Shown here: in pieces, positions 17,569-27,238 of the stretch
Layout: every line of letters starts with the position of its first letter
How positions within the stretch are numbered: position 1 is the first letter of the stretch
NCBI GenBank assembly: GCA_038205115.1
Contig: JBBRCE010000004.1
Location: 1 to 64,000 of the forward strand
Direction of reading: 5' to 3'
DNA from: JBBRCE01 sp038205115
Lineage (GTDB): Bacteria > Planctomycetota > Planctomycetia > Pirellulales > JBBRCE01
DNA: 64,000 bases
Translations under genes and position numbers: made by a program
The notes under the pieces: model-generated
The model's input: the letters and a program-made list of their open reading frames with translations, nothing else
What the model was told of the DNA's origin: nothing
Database searches by the model: none

Positions 17569-18678
17569 TCACTGCGCTTGCTCGGAAGCCATTGCGCCGG
17601 GCACCCAGGTGCAGAGATACCAGGCACGCGGAGCGGCCATGTCGAGCATTGCTGCCAGATCGCGCGCGTTGCCGCGCTGAGCTTGGGCCGATTCGCTGGC
17701 ACCAAAAATATCGATCAGGCCATGCGGGCGCGTATACTTCACCACGCGCGTGTTGGTTTTGTTGAGACTTGCCAATTCCATCGCACGATCGATGGCGTCT
17801 TCAAGAAAACCGATTTCGTCAACCAGCCCCGCCTCTTTGGCTTGCTTGGCGGTGTAGATTTGACCGGTGGCTAGGGCATCGAGCTTATCGGCGGTCAGCT
17901 TGGGTCGGCCGGACAAAATGATCGCTTTGAAATCACCAAAGCTACTATCGACCAATTGCTGGAGAATCGCGTGTTCTTCGTCGCGATACTTGCCCGGCAA
18001 ATGCTTGGTTGGGCTCAACATTTGTTTGAGCGGGTGACTGACGATCGAATCGTCTTGGACGTCCACCTTATCCATCAGGCCAACCAGATCGTAATGCGGA
18101 ATGATCACGCCGATGGAGCCGGTCCAGGTGGTCGGCTCCGCGTAGATGGTTTTTTCTTTGTTGCCGACCGCCATCGAAATGTAGTATCCGCCGCTGGCCG
18201 CCAGTGCGCCCATGCTGACGACCAAGGGAATCTTTTTTGCTTCCGTGATCTTCAGCAAGTGTCGATAGATGTAGTCGCTGCCGTTGATGGTGCCGCCCGG
18301 CGAATTGACGTGCAGCACGATGGCTTTGACGTTGTCATCGTCGCGAACGCGGTCCATCTGCCATTTCACAAAGCCTTCGGAGCCAATGATGGCGCCGCTG
18401 ACGTCGATGATGGCCACTTTATTAATCGCCGAGGACGACAGCGAATGGTATTTTTCTTCGACCGGATTTGAGTCTTTGCCCGCCTGTCCCAACGTCAATG
18501 CGCCGATGCTGGCCGCCAGAAACGCGCCCAACGTCAGCAATAGCAGCAGAATCATCGCCACCCAAATGAACGCCTTGGCCAGCGTTCGCAACAGGCCTGG
18601 CTGCTCGACGATTAACCGCAACGGCGGCTGTGACTGTGGAAAATTTGAGTTGCCTGGCGGCGAAAGTCCAATCGACAT
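17569..18678 (-). CDS. sppA: signal peptide peptidase SppA, short (single-domain) type
   Basis: 369 aa from the ATG at 18678, which has AGGA seven bases upstream; a TTG at 18729 is the only longer option. One N-terminal transmembrane helix (about 35-62) anchors a periplasmic S49-family domain. Seen: IVLHVNSPGG, the nucleophile Ser162 in MGALAASGGYY, WTGSIGVI, and the general-base Lys218 in HPLKQMLSP. The single S49 domain matches the short Bacillus-like form. It removes leftover signal peptides from the membrane. Relevant here because the window encodes many exported proteins. Its stop lies 47 bases from the convergent broken beta-helix gene. Confidence 0.92.
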   Translation of the reverse strand: MSIGLSPPGNSNFPQSQPPLRLIVEQPGLLRTLAKAFIWVAMILLLLLTLGAFLAASIGALTLGQAGKDSNPVEEKYHSLSSSAINKVAIIDVSGAIIGSEGFVKWQMDRVRDDDNVKAIVLHVNSPGGTINGSDYIYRHLLKITEAKKIPLVVSMGALAASGGYYISMAVGNKEKTIYAEPTTWTGSIGVIIPHYDLVGLMDKVDVQDDSIVSHPLKQMLSPTKHLPGKYRDEEHAILQQLVDSSFGDFKAIILSGRPKLTADKLDALATGQIYTAKQAKEAGLVDEIGFLEDAIDRAMELASLNKTNTRVVKYTRPHGLIDIFGASESAQAQRGNARDLAAMLDMAAPRAWYLCTWVPGAMASEQAQ

Positions 18679-18923
18679 GTTCAAGTCCTGTGAGTTTGGA
18701 AGTGGATCGCTCGAAGGCGCAATCGACAATTGAGGTCATGAATCGCCGGCCTTGTAAAAACGAACCGTCGGCTCAGACGTCACGCCGAATTCGATTCTGG
18801 CGAGGCCAGACATAGGGCATTATGAGCGAAGAATTGCCGAGTGGGAAGCACGGTTGCCGCCACTTGCGGCTCAAGAACCGCGGCGCGCACCCCGCGCGAT
18901 GGTAACCGAGCGCTGCGCGGAAT

Positions 18924-20000
18924 TCATTTTTCGATCCGCAGCACGCGATGATTATGGCTATCACAGATGAACAGTCCCAACTGCGGATGAAACGTGATGC
19001 CGTGCGGACGATCCAATTGCACTTGAAGTGGCGGGCCGCCGACGCCTGCCGAGCCGGCCTTGCCCGTGCCTGCCACGCGGACGATCGTGCCATCGGTGGG
19101 ATTGAATCGGCGGATGACGTGGTTTTCGGTATCGGCAATCAGCACGTTGTCTTGGTCGTCGCAACACAGATGCTTGGGGCCGTTAAACTGCGCTTTGAGC
19201 GCCGGTCCGTCGTCGCCGCCGCTGCCTTTGGCGCCAGTTCCGGCGACTAACTTGATGCGGCCTTGCACGTTCACCACGCGCAGATCGTTGCCGCCACGTT
19301 CCAAAATATAAAGATTGCCTTGACTGTCGACGGATGCAGCCCGTGGATCGGCCAGCGGCGCGCTGGTGGCCAACGCGCCATCGTCTGGCTTACCTTTTTT
19401 GCCATTTCCGGCCACGGTGGTGACAATGTTTGTGGTCAGATCGACCATCCGAATTCGCCCGTTGTCTAAGTCGGTGATGTAAAGTTTTTCGCCGCGCGGA
19501 TCAGTGGCCAAACAATAGATACCGCCGAACTGGGCTTTGTCGGCCGGTCCGCCATCGCCGGAAAAACCTTTTTCGCCCGTGCCGATGATGGTGCGAATAC
19601 GACCGGTTTTGAGGTCGATGCGTCGCACGCGGTTGTTCCATGTGTCGGCCAGCAGCACATCGCCAGACGGTAGCACGCACAGCGAATGCATGGCGTTGAA
19701 CTGGGCGTCGGTTGCCGGTCCGTTGTCGCCGGCGCTGCCGACTTTGCCATTGCCGGCCAGTGTGGAAATCGCGCCCTGCGGATCAACGCGGTAGACGAGT
19801 TGGCCGGTCATATCGCAAATCGTGGCGTGATTATTGCGATCGAAGGCAATGCCAAACGGCTCGCCCAGTTTGGCATCCACGGCGCGCTGCGCGCCGGGCG
19901 TGTTGCCGCCTGCGTACAAAGCGACGGTTTCCGCTGCCAAGGAAACGTGCAGTCCAAAACATCCATTGAATAGTAAAACCACGGCGGTGGTGCGCGTCAT
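18924..20000 (-). CDS. secreted NHL-repeat beta-propeller protein
   Basis: 358 aa. The ATG at 20000 follows GGAG by seven bases and begins a signal peptide (MTRTTAVVLLFNGCFGLHVSLAAE). The mature part is built of about six NHL repeats with the recurring pattern AGNGKVGSAGDNGPATDAQFN and LADTWNNRVRRIDL, giving a six-bladed propeller outside the cytoplasm. NHL propellers bind proteins, peptides or carbohydrates; no enzyme residues are visible. Common in planctomycetes. Divergent from the VOC gene, 113 bases away. Confidence 0.85.
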   Translation of the reverse strand: MTRTTAVVLLFNGCFGLHVSLAAETVALYAGGNTPGAQRAVDAKLGEPFGIAFDRNNHATICDMTGQLVYRVDPQGAISTLAGNGKVGSAGDNGPATDAQFNAMHSLCVLPSGDVLLADTWNNRVRRIDLKTGRIRTIIGTGEKGFSGDGGPADKAQFGGIYCLATDPRGEKLYITDLDNGRIRMVDLTTNIVTTVAGNGKKGKPDDGALATSAPLADPRAASVDSQGNLYILERGGNDLRVVNVQGRIKLVAGTGAKGSGGDDGPALKAQFNGPKHLCCDDQDNVLIADTENHVIRRFNPTDGTIVRVAGTGKAGSAGVGGPPLQVQLDRPHGITFHPQLGLFICDSHNHRVLRIEK

Positions 20001-20113
20001 TGAATGACTCCGCGGAGTGAGCCGTCGGCCGATTTGCGTTGGCCGTAAGCGGCGAATACGATGGAACGGCAATAACATAAATCATTCGAACACAGTATGC
20101 CAGGAACATGACG

Positions 20114-20515
20114 ATGCCTGCTCCGTTGCCGCTTGAAGCCGTGAATCATCTGGGCCTCATGTCGGTGCGTGTCGAAGAGAGCACACGTTTCTGGCGCGAC
20201 GTGCTGGGCTTTCGCGAGGTTTCGCGGCCGAACTTCGATTTTGCCGGGGCTTGGCTCTATAACTTCGGTTTGATGATTCACATCATTTATAATCCAGCGG
20301 CCGGCGATCCGAGCGGCGAAATCCAAACCCGCGCCACGCACATTGCCTTGCACACGCGAGACCTGGACGCGGTTGAACGGTTACTGCTGGAACACGGCGT
20401 GTCTTATCGTAAAAACGAAATCAAAGATCGCAACATCCGACAGATTTTCTGCCGTGACCCCGATGGCAACCATGTCGAAATCGGCAGTTATCCGCCCACG
20501 CCGCCCTATGTTTAA
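20114..20515 (+). CDS. VOC-family (glyoxalase/dioxygenase fold) protein
   Basis: About 133 aa. AGGA is eight bases from the ATG at 20114; the ATG at 20108 is too close to it. A single vicinal-oxygen-chelate domain: VNHLGLMSVRVEESTRFWRD (first metal His), MIHIIYN, THIALHTRDLDAVERLL and FCRDPDGNHVEIGSY (last metal Glu). Likely a metal-dependent lyase, dioxygenase or resistance-type protein. The substrate cannot be told. Stands alone on the plus strand. Confidence 0.85.
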   Translation: MPAPLPLEAVNHLGLMSVRVEESTRFWRDVLGFREVSRPNFDFAGAWLYNFGLMIHIIYNPAAGDPSGEIQTRATHIALHTRDLDAVERLLLEHGVSYRKNEIKDRNIRQIFCRDPDGNHVEIGSYPPTPPYV

Positions 20516-20745
20516 AAGCTACGCGCGGCGAAAACGTTGTGCTCCGCCGGATGGAGAGCGTAGATTAACTTGCCGAGCACGAACCTTTGCAACTCAAATC
20601 CGTCATGATCTTGACCTGCCGATCGTCGCGGCGAATCGCTCGAACGCCTCGACGGCGTTAAGCTTTGCGTATCAAATTCGGTTGCTAAGCCAAGCGACGC
20701 AACGTCGAAGATGTTTTAGGGCATCGACAGGAATTGCCAAGACTC

Positions 20746-21555
20746 ATGGAGATTCACCACGGCGATGAAGACCCAACGACCATTGTCATTGACCGATTGT
20801 CGCCTGCGCAAAGACCAACCGTGCGGCAGGCCGGCTACCAAACGTGGACAGACCTGCTCTTCGTCCACTGGCGGTTGCCGGCCGCGGCGATTCGCCCATT
20901 GATTCCGGCGGAACTCGACTTGGACTGTTGGCACGGCGACGCCTGGGTTGGCTTGGTGCCGTTTCACATGTCGGGCGTACGGCCCTGGTGGTCACCGGCG
21001 GTGCGCGGGGTTTCTGAATTTCACGAAACGAATGTCCGCACCTACGTCCACCAGCGAGGCCGCAAACCGGGTGTTTGGTTTTTTAGCCTCGAGGCGGCAA
21101 ATCGACTGGCCGTTTGGACCGCGCGCCGCTATTGGAATCTGAATTACCAGCACGCGACCATGGCCATCGAACGTAGCGGTCAGACCATCCGTTACCGCAG
21201 CGTGCGACGTGGGCCGGACGCGCCCGGCGCGAGTTGCGACGTGGCGGTTGAAATTGGTGCGCCGCTGGGAAGTCCGATCGCCACGCCGGGCGAGCATGGC
21301 GGGCACCCGTTGGCAGATACACTCGAATACTTTCTGGCCGAGCGCTATTATTTGTACGTTCGCTCGCGTCGCGGCGGCCTGTTGCGCGGACAAGTTCATC
21401 ACATGGCGTATCCACTTCGTGAAGCGAAATTGCTCGACTGCCGCGAAACGCTATTAATCGCGAGCCAAATCCAGGCCCCACAACCGCCCTGCCATCTGCT
21501 TTACAGCCCTGGCGTCAACGTGCAAGTTTATTCGCTGGTGCCGAGTGAGAGGTGA
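20746..21555 (+). CDS. DUF2071 (YqjF-like) family protein
   Basis: About 269 aa from the ATG at 20746; a TTG at 20734 is possible. Recognised by the family blocks: LLFVHWRLPAAAIRPLIP, WVGLVPFHMSGVRP, the hallmark FHETNVRTYV, PGVWFFSLEAANRLAVW and FLAERYYLYV. Members share an acetoacetate-decarboxylase-like barrel. Biochemical role is not established for most. The 230 bases before it hold nothing recognisable. Confidence 0.85.
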   Translation: MEIHHGDEDPTTIVIDRLSPAQRPTVRQAGYQTWTDLLFVHWRLPAAAIRPLIPAELDLDCWHGDAWVGLVPFHMSGVRPWWSPAVRGVSEFHETNVRTYVHQRGRKPGVWFFSLEAANRLAVWTARRYWNLNYQHATMAIERSGQTIRYRSVRRGPDAPGASCDVAVEIGAPLGSPIATPGEHGGHPLADTLEYFLAERYYLYVRSRRGGLLRGQVHHMAYPLREAKLLDCRETLLIASQIQAPQPPCHLLYSPGVNVQVYSLVPSER

Positions 21556-21618
21556 GAGAGGCGGATGGGTGAGAGAGGCGGAAGAGGCGAAGGCGAGGAG
21601 GAAATGAGCGCTGCGCGG

Positions 21619-24375
21619 TTAATTGGCGCTGTGGATCTGGGAGGGCAGGGGGCGAAAGGTCTGCACGCGGATGCCGCGGGCGTCGATGTTGACTTGTATT
21701 TCGCCGAAGTCGGCCGTGTTCAGCACTTTGGCACCCGACATTTCGTACAGACTAACGGACTTGCCGGTTTGAAAGGCCGGCGCATTGCTGACAATCACAT
21801 AGTCGGGCGTGCTCCACTGCGCCAGCCCGGCCGGATCGCTGGCCATGCTGCCGTGATGCGGCGCCAACAGCACATCGCAGTGGCAAGGCAACTCGGCCAT
21901 GACGTTCCGCAAGCCCGTGCCCTCAAGGTCGCCGGTGAGTAACACGCGTTTGCCGGCATATTCGATGTTCAACACGATACAGTTGGCGTTGTGGCGATCG
22001 AGATCGCGCCCGACAACGCCGGCCGCCGGTGGATGCCAAACGTCGATGCGGCAGTTGCCAGCGGTGACTAAACGGTCGCCGCTGGACGTCTCGCAAATCG
22101 GCACGCCGGCGATTTCGATGCCGGCGTGCAGTGCCGCCAGGGCGCGGCTATGATCGCGGAACATGATTGGCGAAACGTAAACCACGCCAACTGAGAAGCG
22201 TTGCAGCAACTCCGGCACGGCGTTGTAATGATCCGTATCGGCATGCGAAAGCACGATGGCGTCGATGTGCGAAATACCGCGCGACCACAAGTAAGAAGAA
22301 ACCGATTGTGTGCCGCCATTGGGCGACCCCATCTTGCCGCAATCGTAAAGCAGCGTTCGCCCATCAGGCAGTTGCACCAACACGGCTAGTCCATGCCCCA
22401 CGGAAACGAAGCCGCATTGCAATTGTTCGTGCGTACTGGAGCGAATCTGCGACGTCAGTAAACCCAGCAGCAGCCACAGCGATGCCAGCGCCACCGGCCA
22501 GCGCGCGGGATGAGCGAGCATTCGGGAAAAACGCGACGTGCTTATCGATTCGACCGCGACGCTCGATGAATTGGCTGCCGTTTGACCATCGCCCTGACCG
22601 CGCAGCTTGTCGAGCAATTGCCGCAGCGGTCGGCGATATCGTGGCCAAAGTGCCATTAGCACCAGCCCGATGTAAAATCCGCTCAGCCACCAATCTTCGG
22701 GTCCGGCGACCCAAAAATGTCCGCCCGGCAAGCGATCGGCCAACGTGATGCCATGGTCGAACATCTGCAAATTCAGGTCGCAAACGCGGCCGAAGAAGTC
22801 CGCCACCGCTGGAATCACGGCGCCCACGGTGAGCATCATAAAACCGGACGCCATGGCCACCGTCATCGGAATTGCCAACAGAGTGTTGAGCAGTAAGCCA
22901 ACCGGCGAGACGATATGAAATCGCGCGGCGGTAAGCGGCAACGTCACCAGCGTAATCAACAAACTGACCTGCGTCATTTCCCAAACCCAGTGCGCTGCCA
23001 GCCGCGCCATTCGCGTGGGCCACGGACGTGTTACGCGAATCAGTTTGTCGAGCGGGTCTTCGTCCTGTTGATGACGTGGGCGACTGGCAATCCAGGCCAG
23101 GCAACCGACGCATAAAAAAGAAAGCTGCGTGCCTACCCGAAACAGATCGCAAGGGTTGATCGCCAATACCACGATCGCCGCCAAGGCCAGTGAGTTGAAC
23201 GCCAAGCTGCGACGGCCCAAACATATCGATCCGCAAACAACCAACACCATCACCAGCGCGCGGACTGCCGGTGGTTCGGCATCGGTTAACAGCGTGTAGC
23301 CGAGGGTGATTGCCGCAACCAGCAGCGCGGCGAGCCAGCGCGGCAACATGCCGCCGCGCAGCGCCAGAAACAACAGCGAAGCCAAAATTCCCACATGCAT
23401 GCCGGAGATGGATAGCACGTGAATCGTGCCAGTGGCCAGAAAATCTTCCGTGCGCGGGCCGTCGATTTCTTCGCGCGCACCCAGCAGTACCGCGCAGGCA
23501 AGCGGCGCTTCGCGCGCCGAGAGTCGGCTCCAGAGCAGCGCCACGCCACGTGTCCGGGCGGCTTCTAGCCATCTTCGCACGCTGAACCAGGAGCCGCGCT
23601 CGATGATCTGCAAACAGTTCGGCGATTTGAGCGACAGCAGGCATCGCTTCCCGTCTGCCCGCGAATGCTGGGCAAAATCAAACTCGCCCGGATTCATGGG
23701 CGCTGCCGGCGCGGACATCCGCGCAAAAATCCGCATCCGATCGCCGGCGTGGATATCCGGCACGTTCAAAAATGCCGGCAGCGGGTGTTGATCCAGCGGC
23801 GCGTCATCGGTCGCGTCGCCAGAATCGTTTGACATCGATTCGCTCAGATCACTCGGGTCGCTGGTCGGCAGGGTCGGAATATTCAAAGACGCTAGCCCCG
23901 ACGCGCTCCGCCAAGATTGTCCGTCGCGAACGGCAGTGACGCGCACGCGCAGTCGCAGACTCGGTCGAACCGGAGCGCCGCGCAGCGGATCGTAAGCTGG
24001 TGCCGGCACTGGTCGCGGACCGGTCAGCGCCACACATTCCAGGTAAACCGGTTTGGGCTGCTCGTCAACGGTCAGTCCCACCTCGTCGTCGGCATACAAG
24101 TGCCAGGCCAGGTGATGTCGCGCAGCGCCAGCGGACGCCACCGCCAGCAACAACGCGACGACCGCAACGGCTGCTGGCAATTCTTGGAAGTGCTTGCATG
24201 CCAGCCACCAAACCAGCAGCGACAACCCGCCAAATAAAATCCAAACGGGCAGCGGCCAGGCCGACTGACGATCGACAAAAATGCCCACCGCCAACGCTGC
24301 CAGCAAGCCTACCAACGGATAATACCGTGTGGAATCGGAACTTCGCTGGGGCAGTGGTGAATGTTGATCGTTCAC
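21619..24375 (-). CDS. comEC: DNA internalisation protein ComEC/Rec2
   Basis: 918 aa, full length for the family. It forms the inner-membrane channel that takes single-stranded DNA into the cell during natural transformation. Layout: N-terminal hydrophobic helices and a DUF4131-type OB-like domain (about 20-280), the polytopic Competence domain (about 285-600, with LACAVLLGAREEI and LSISGMHVGILASLLFLAL), and a C-terminal metallo-beta-lactamase domain (about 660-900) with HADTDHYNA, LLTGDLEG and LAPHHGS. The HxDxDH metal motif is intact, so the nuclease-like domain may be active. No other com gene is in view. Confidence 0.95.
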   Translation of the reverse strand: MNDQHSPLPQRSSDSTRYYPLVGLLAALAVGIFVDRQSAWPLPVWILFGGLSLLVWWLACKHFQELPAAVAVVALLLAVASAGAARHHLAWHLYADDEVGLTVDEQPKPVYLECVALTGPRPVPAPAYDPLRGAPVRPSLRLRVRVTAVRDGQSWRSASGLASLNIPTLPTSDPSDLSESMSNDSGDATDDAPLDQHPLPAFLNVPDIHAGDRMRIFARMSAPAAPMNPGEFDFAQHSRADGKRCLLSLKSPNCLQIIERGSWFSVRRWLEAARTRGVALLWSRLSAREAPLACAVLLGAREEIDGPRTEDFLATGTIHVLSISGMHVGILASLLFLALRGGMLPRWLAALLVAAITLGYTLLTDAEPPAVRALVMVLVVCGSICLGRRSLAFNSLALAAIVVLAINPCDLFRVGTQLSFLCVGCLAWIASRPRHQQDEDPLDKLIRVTRPWPTRMARLAAHWVWEMTQVSLLITLVTLPLTAARFHIVSPVGLLLNTLLAIPMTVAMASGFMMLTVGAVIPAVADFFGRVCDLNLQMFDHGITLADRLPGGHFWVAGPEDWWLSGFYIGLVLMALWPRYRRPLRQLLDKLRGQGDGQTAANSSSVAVESISTSRFSRMLAHPARWPVALASLWLLLGLLTSQIRSSTHEQLQCGFVSVGHGLAVLVQLPDGRTLLYDCGKMGSPNGGTQSVSSYLWSRGISHIDAIVLSHADTDHYNAVPELLQRFSVGVVYVSPIMFRDHSRALAALHAGIEIAGVPICETSSGDRLVTAGNCRIDVWHPPAAGVVGRDLDRHNANCIVLNIEYAGKRVLLTGDLEGTGLRNVMAELPCHCDVLLAPHHGSMASDPAGLAQWSTPDYVIVSNAPAFQTGKSVSLYEMSGAKVLNTADFGEIQVNIDARGIRVQTFRPLPSQIHSAN

Positions 24376-24650
24376 GTCGGCGGCGATTCGCGTTTACAAG
24401 GCAGTTCGGGCAAGCGGCGAGTAAGTTTCATGCTAGCACATGGGAAGTAAAGTCCACATCCGGCTCATCCGATTCAAAGGAAAGCCACGCTCGGCAAGGA
24501 CGCCGCCCGTTGGCAATTCGCAACATGCCGCTCGGAACCCACGAACAACATTGCTGGCTGCTGACTAACTGGAGCACTTGCCCCAGGCAAGCCACGTAGC
24601 AGCCAAAGCTGGATTCGGTTCCGCGCGTCCCACTCTCTGGAGATTTCCGC

Positions 24651-25223
24651 ATGGCGGCAGGCGACGCCAAGAGTGGCGCAACATTGGGCTTTTTGACGGT
24701 GCTTGAGCACGAGCAGCATGGACTGTTCGGCGGCTATTTGATTCTCAATCATTTGGGAAGGCCGCTGGAATTCCATTGCACCGCGCCGGTCAAAGCCAAT
24801 CGCGCCCAGCAAATTCTCTACGGACCCACGTTGGAACCCTTCCTCTACGGAGAGCAAATCGGGCTGACGCTGTTGACCAAGGCCACGCATCGTCCGGCGC
24901 TGGTTTGTACCGACGTGCGGCCGGCGCTGGCAGTTCGCGAACATGTCGATCTGCCAATTGCGCTGGTGCTGGCTTCCGAAACCAACCCGCCTGCGGCCGG
25001 TGGCGAAACGCTGTGGCGCGTTGACGCCGCGCATCGCACCGTCGCCAATTTAACAACCTTTCGGCACGGCCGCCATGAATTATGTCTGCCGCCGCACCGT
25101 GAACTCGATCGCGCCACAATTGCTAAGCCGCTCGAACAATGGGGCGACGGATTCGATCTGCTCGAACCGTTTGGTCGAATTCGCGAAGCCATCGACGAGG
25201 CGCAGCGATCCGGAAAGCAGTAA
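24651..25223 (+). CDS. conserved hypothetical protein paired with the SNF2 helicase
   Basis: 190 aa. The ATG at 24651 follows GGAG by eight bases. Soluble, mixed alpha/beta, without signal or membrane segments. Striking stretches are FLTVLEHEQHGLFGGYLILN, CTAPVKANRAQQILYGPTLE and FLYGEQIGLTLL. No catalytic motif is recognised. It ends 63 bases before the SNF2 helicase and reads the same way, so the pair is probably one transcription unit. It may be a partner of the helicase; function unknown. Confidence 0.75.
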   Translation: MAAGDAKSGATLGFLTVLEHEQHGLFGGYLILNHLGRPLEFHCTAPVKANRAQQILYGPTLEPFLYGEQIGLTLLTKATHRPALVCTDVRPALAVREHVDLPIALVLASETNPPAAGGETLWRVDAAHRTVANLTTFRHGRHELCLPPHRELDRATIAKPLEQWGDGFDLLEPFGRIREAIDEAQRSGKQ

Positions 25224-25286
25224 ACGCGCCGGCTGGCCGGATGTTTTCGGCCGGCGCGCGATCAACAGCGGAAGCCTGGGCAACGC

Positions 25287-27131
25287 ATGTCAATCGATTT
25301 TCCAGCTTCGCTAGGTTCTTGGCAGCCCGACGCACTAGCGCCGCGAATTGCCGCGTCGATCGCCTTCGAACCGGCGGCCATCGAACTCGAGTCATCGGTG
25401 GTCTTCTCGCATAAGCCGCGTTCGGCTGGCGCCGCGCAGGTATTGAGTTTGCCTCGCCCGCTGGTCGTATCTGTGCCGATTGTTGCACCGCGGATCAAAG
25501 CCACCAGCTTTACGTTTTCGGTTTGCGCGCCGCTTAATAGTTTTGGCGGCGAACCGGCCGATGCAACCGGCGCGGTGCTGGTGCCCATTCGTCCGCGTGA
25601 GCTAGCCAGCAATCTCGCTGGCTCGTCTGTTGCGAGCAACGCACCAAGTGCGCCGCCCGCGACCGAACCGCAAACCTTCACACGATTAAAGCCGCCGCGC
25701 GATGTGGTCAAATTGGTCGATCGCTTGCATTACCTATTGCAGCCGGCGCTAGAAACGCTGACCTCGGCGGGATCGTTGCAATTTCCGTTTCGGCCTTTTT
25801 CTTATCAGTTCGAAGGCATTGCATTTTTATATCCGCGATTTGCCGCGGTGCTAGCCGACGAAATGGGACTCGGCAAAACCATGCAAGCCATCACCGCAAC
25901 GCGGCTGCTGCTGCATGCCGGCGAAATTCGCTCGGTGCTGTTGATTTGTCCCAAGCCGCTGGTCACCAACTGGCAGCGCGAGTTTGCGCAGTGGGCGCCA
26001 GAGTTGCCAATTACGGTCATCGAAGGCGATCAAGCCCGTCGCCGCTGGCAATGGCAGTTAGCCGACGCACCCATCAAGATCGCCAACTACGAAGTGCTCA
26101 TTCGCGATCGGGACGTCGCCACCGCCGCCGGCGCTCATTACGACCTGGTGGTGCTCGACGAATCTCAACGCATCAAGAACCGTACATCCACCACCAGCGA
26201 AGTCGTACGCTCGATTCCGCGGAGTCGCAGTTGGGCGCTGACCGGCACGCCGGTCGAGAACAGCCCGGAAGATTTAGTCGGCATCTTCGAGTTCCTGTCG
26301 CCCGGCTATTTGAAGTCCGACATGAAGCCGCGACAGATGGGCAAAGCGGCTGGCGATTACATTTTGCGGCGCACAAAGGACAAAGTGCTGACCGATCTGC
26401 CGCCCAAGCTGTTCCGAGATGCCACGCTCGAACTTTGCCCCGAACAGCGCGAAGCTTACGAGCGAGCCGAGAACGAAGGCGTGGTGCATTTGACCGAAAT
26501 GGGCGATGCGGCCACCATTCAGCACGTCTTCGAGCTAGTGCTCAGGCTCAAACAAATTTGCAACTTCGATCCGGTTAGCGGCCAAAGCAGCAAACTCGAA
26601 CGGCTCTGCGCCGACATCGAAGAAGTGGCCGCCAGCGGGCAAAAAGCCATCATTTTCAGCCAATGGGTTTCCACGCTGCAAACTTTGGCCGGCCATCTCC
26701 GCCCGTTTGGACCGCTGGAATATCACGGACAGATTCCATCGAAAAAGCGCGATGGCGTAATTCAGCAATTCAAAACCGACCCCAATAGCCATGTGATTCT
26801 GATGAGTTACGGCGCGGGCGGCGTGGGTTTGAACCTACAGTTTTCCAGCTATGTGTTTCTCTACGACCGCTGGTGGAATCCGGCCGTCGAAGACCAAGCC
26901 ATCGCGCGGGCGCACCGCATTGGCGCGGTTGGCCCGGTAACCGTTAGTCGCTTCTTAACCACCGGAACCATTGAGGAGCGAATCAATCAGGTGTTGGACG
27001 AAAAGCGGGAACTTTTTGACACGATCTTCAGCGAGACCGAGCCGCACAAACAACTCGGCCTGACACAGTCCGAAATCTTCGGTCTGTTCAAACTCCGCTG
27101 CCCCCACGGGCCGATCAACGCCGCGGCATGA
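25287..27131 (+). CDS. SNF2/Rad54-family ATP-dependent helicase-like protein
   Basis: 614 aa. The first about 140 residues are a Pro/Ala/Ser-rich, poorly conserved extension. The SNF2 ATPase follows: YQFEGIAFLYPRFAAVLADE, motif I DEMGLGKTMQAI, motif Ia LLICPKPLVTNWQREF, motif II LDESQRIKN (DESQ rather than the usual DEAQ or DEAH), motif III LTGTPVENSPEDL, and the helicase C lobe with IIFSQWVSTL, GAGGVGLNLQ and DQAIARAHRIGA. It should move on double-stranded DNA or strip proteins rather than unwind. Likely co-transcribed with the 190-aa gene before it. Confidence 0.92.
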   Translation: MSIDFPASLGSWQPDALAPRIAASIAFEPAAIELESSVVFSHKPRSAGAAQVLSLPRPLVVSVPIVAPRIKATSFTFSVCAPLNSFGGEPADATGAVLVPIRPRELASNLAGSSVASNAPSAPPATEPQTFTRLKPPRDVVKLVDRLHYLLQPALETLTSAGSLQFPFRPFSYQFEGIAFLYPRFAAVLADEMGLGKTMQAITATRLLLHAGEIRSVLLICPKPLVTNWQREFAQWAPELPITVIEGDQARRRWQWQLADAPIKIANYEVLIRDRDVATAAGAHYDLVVLDESQRIKNRTSTTSEVVRSIPRSRSWALTGTPVENSPEDLVGIFEFLSPGYLKSDMKPRQMGKAAGDYILRRTKDKVLTDLPPKLFRDATLELCPEQREAYERAENEGVVHLTEMGDAATIQHVFELVLRLKQICNFDPVSGQSSKLERLCADIEEVAASGQKAIIFSQWVSTLQTLAGHLRPFGPLEYHGQIPSKKRDGVIQQFKTDPNSHVILMSYGAGGVGLNLQFSSYVFLYDRWWNPAVEDQAIARAHRIGAVGPVTVSRFLTTGTIEERINQVLDEKRELFDTIFSETEPHKQLGLTQSEIFGLFKLRCPHGPINAAA

Positions 27132-27172
27132 CGGCGGCAGCGGTGCTGGACATAATCCATATTCAAGAACGC

Positions 27173-27208
27173 AAAAAACGTCGTTCCCAACTAATTGAGA
27201 ACGACGTT
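27173..27208 (-). terminator. terminator between the SNF2 gene and the Gly/Ser-rich protein gene
   Basis: AACGTCGTTC (27177-27186) and GAACGACGTT (27199-27208) are perfect inverted repeats with a 12-base loop. On the minus strand the stem runs into six T, so it ends the transcript of the 27239-28258 gene. It may also work for the SNF2 gene with the weaker ATTTAA tail. Confidence 0.7.
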
Positions 27209-27238
27209 ATTTAACGCCGGTCGGCAAAGTGCTAGTGT

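Noticed and set aside
22364..23644. 426-aa minus-strand open frame inside comEC
   Set aside because: Out-of-frame shadow of ComEC, whose motifs are all in the other frame.
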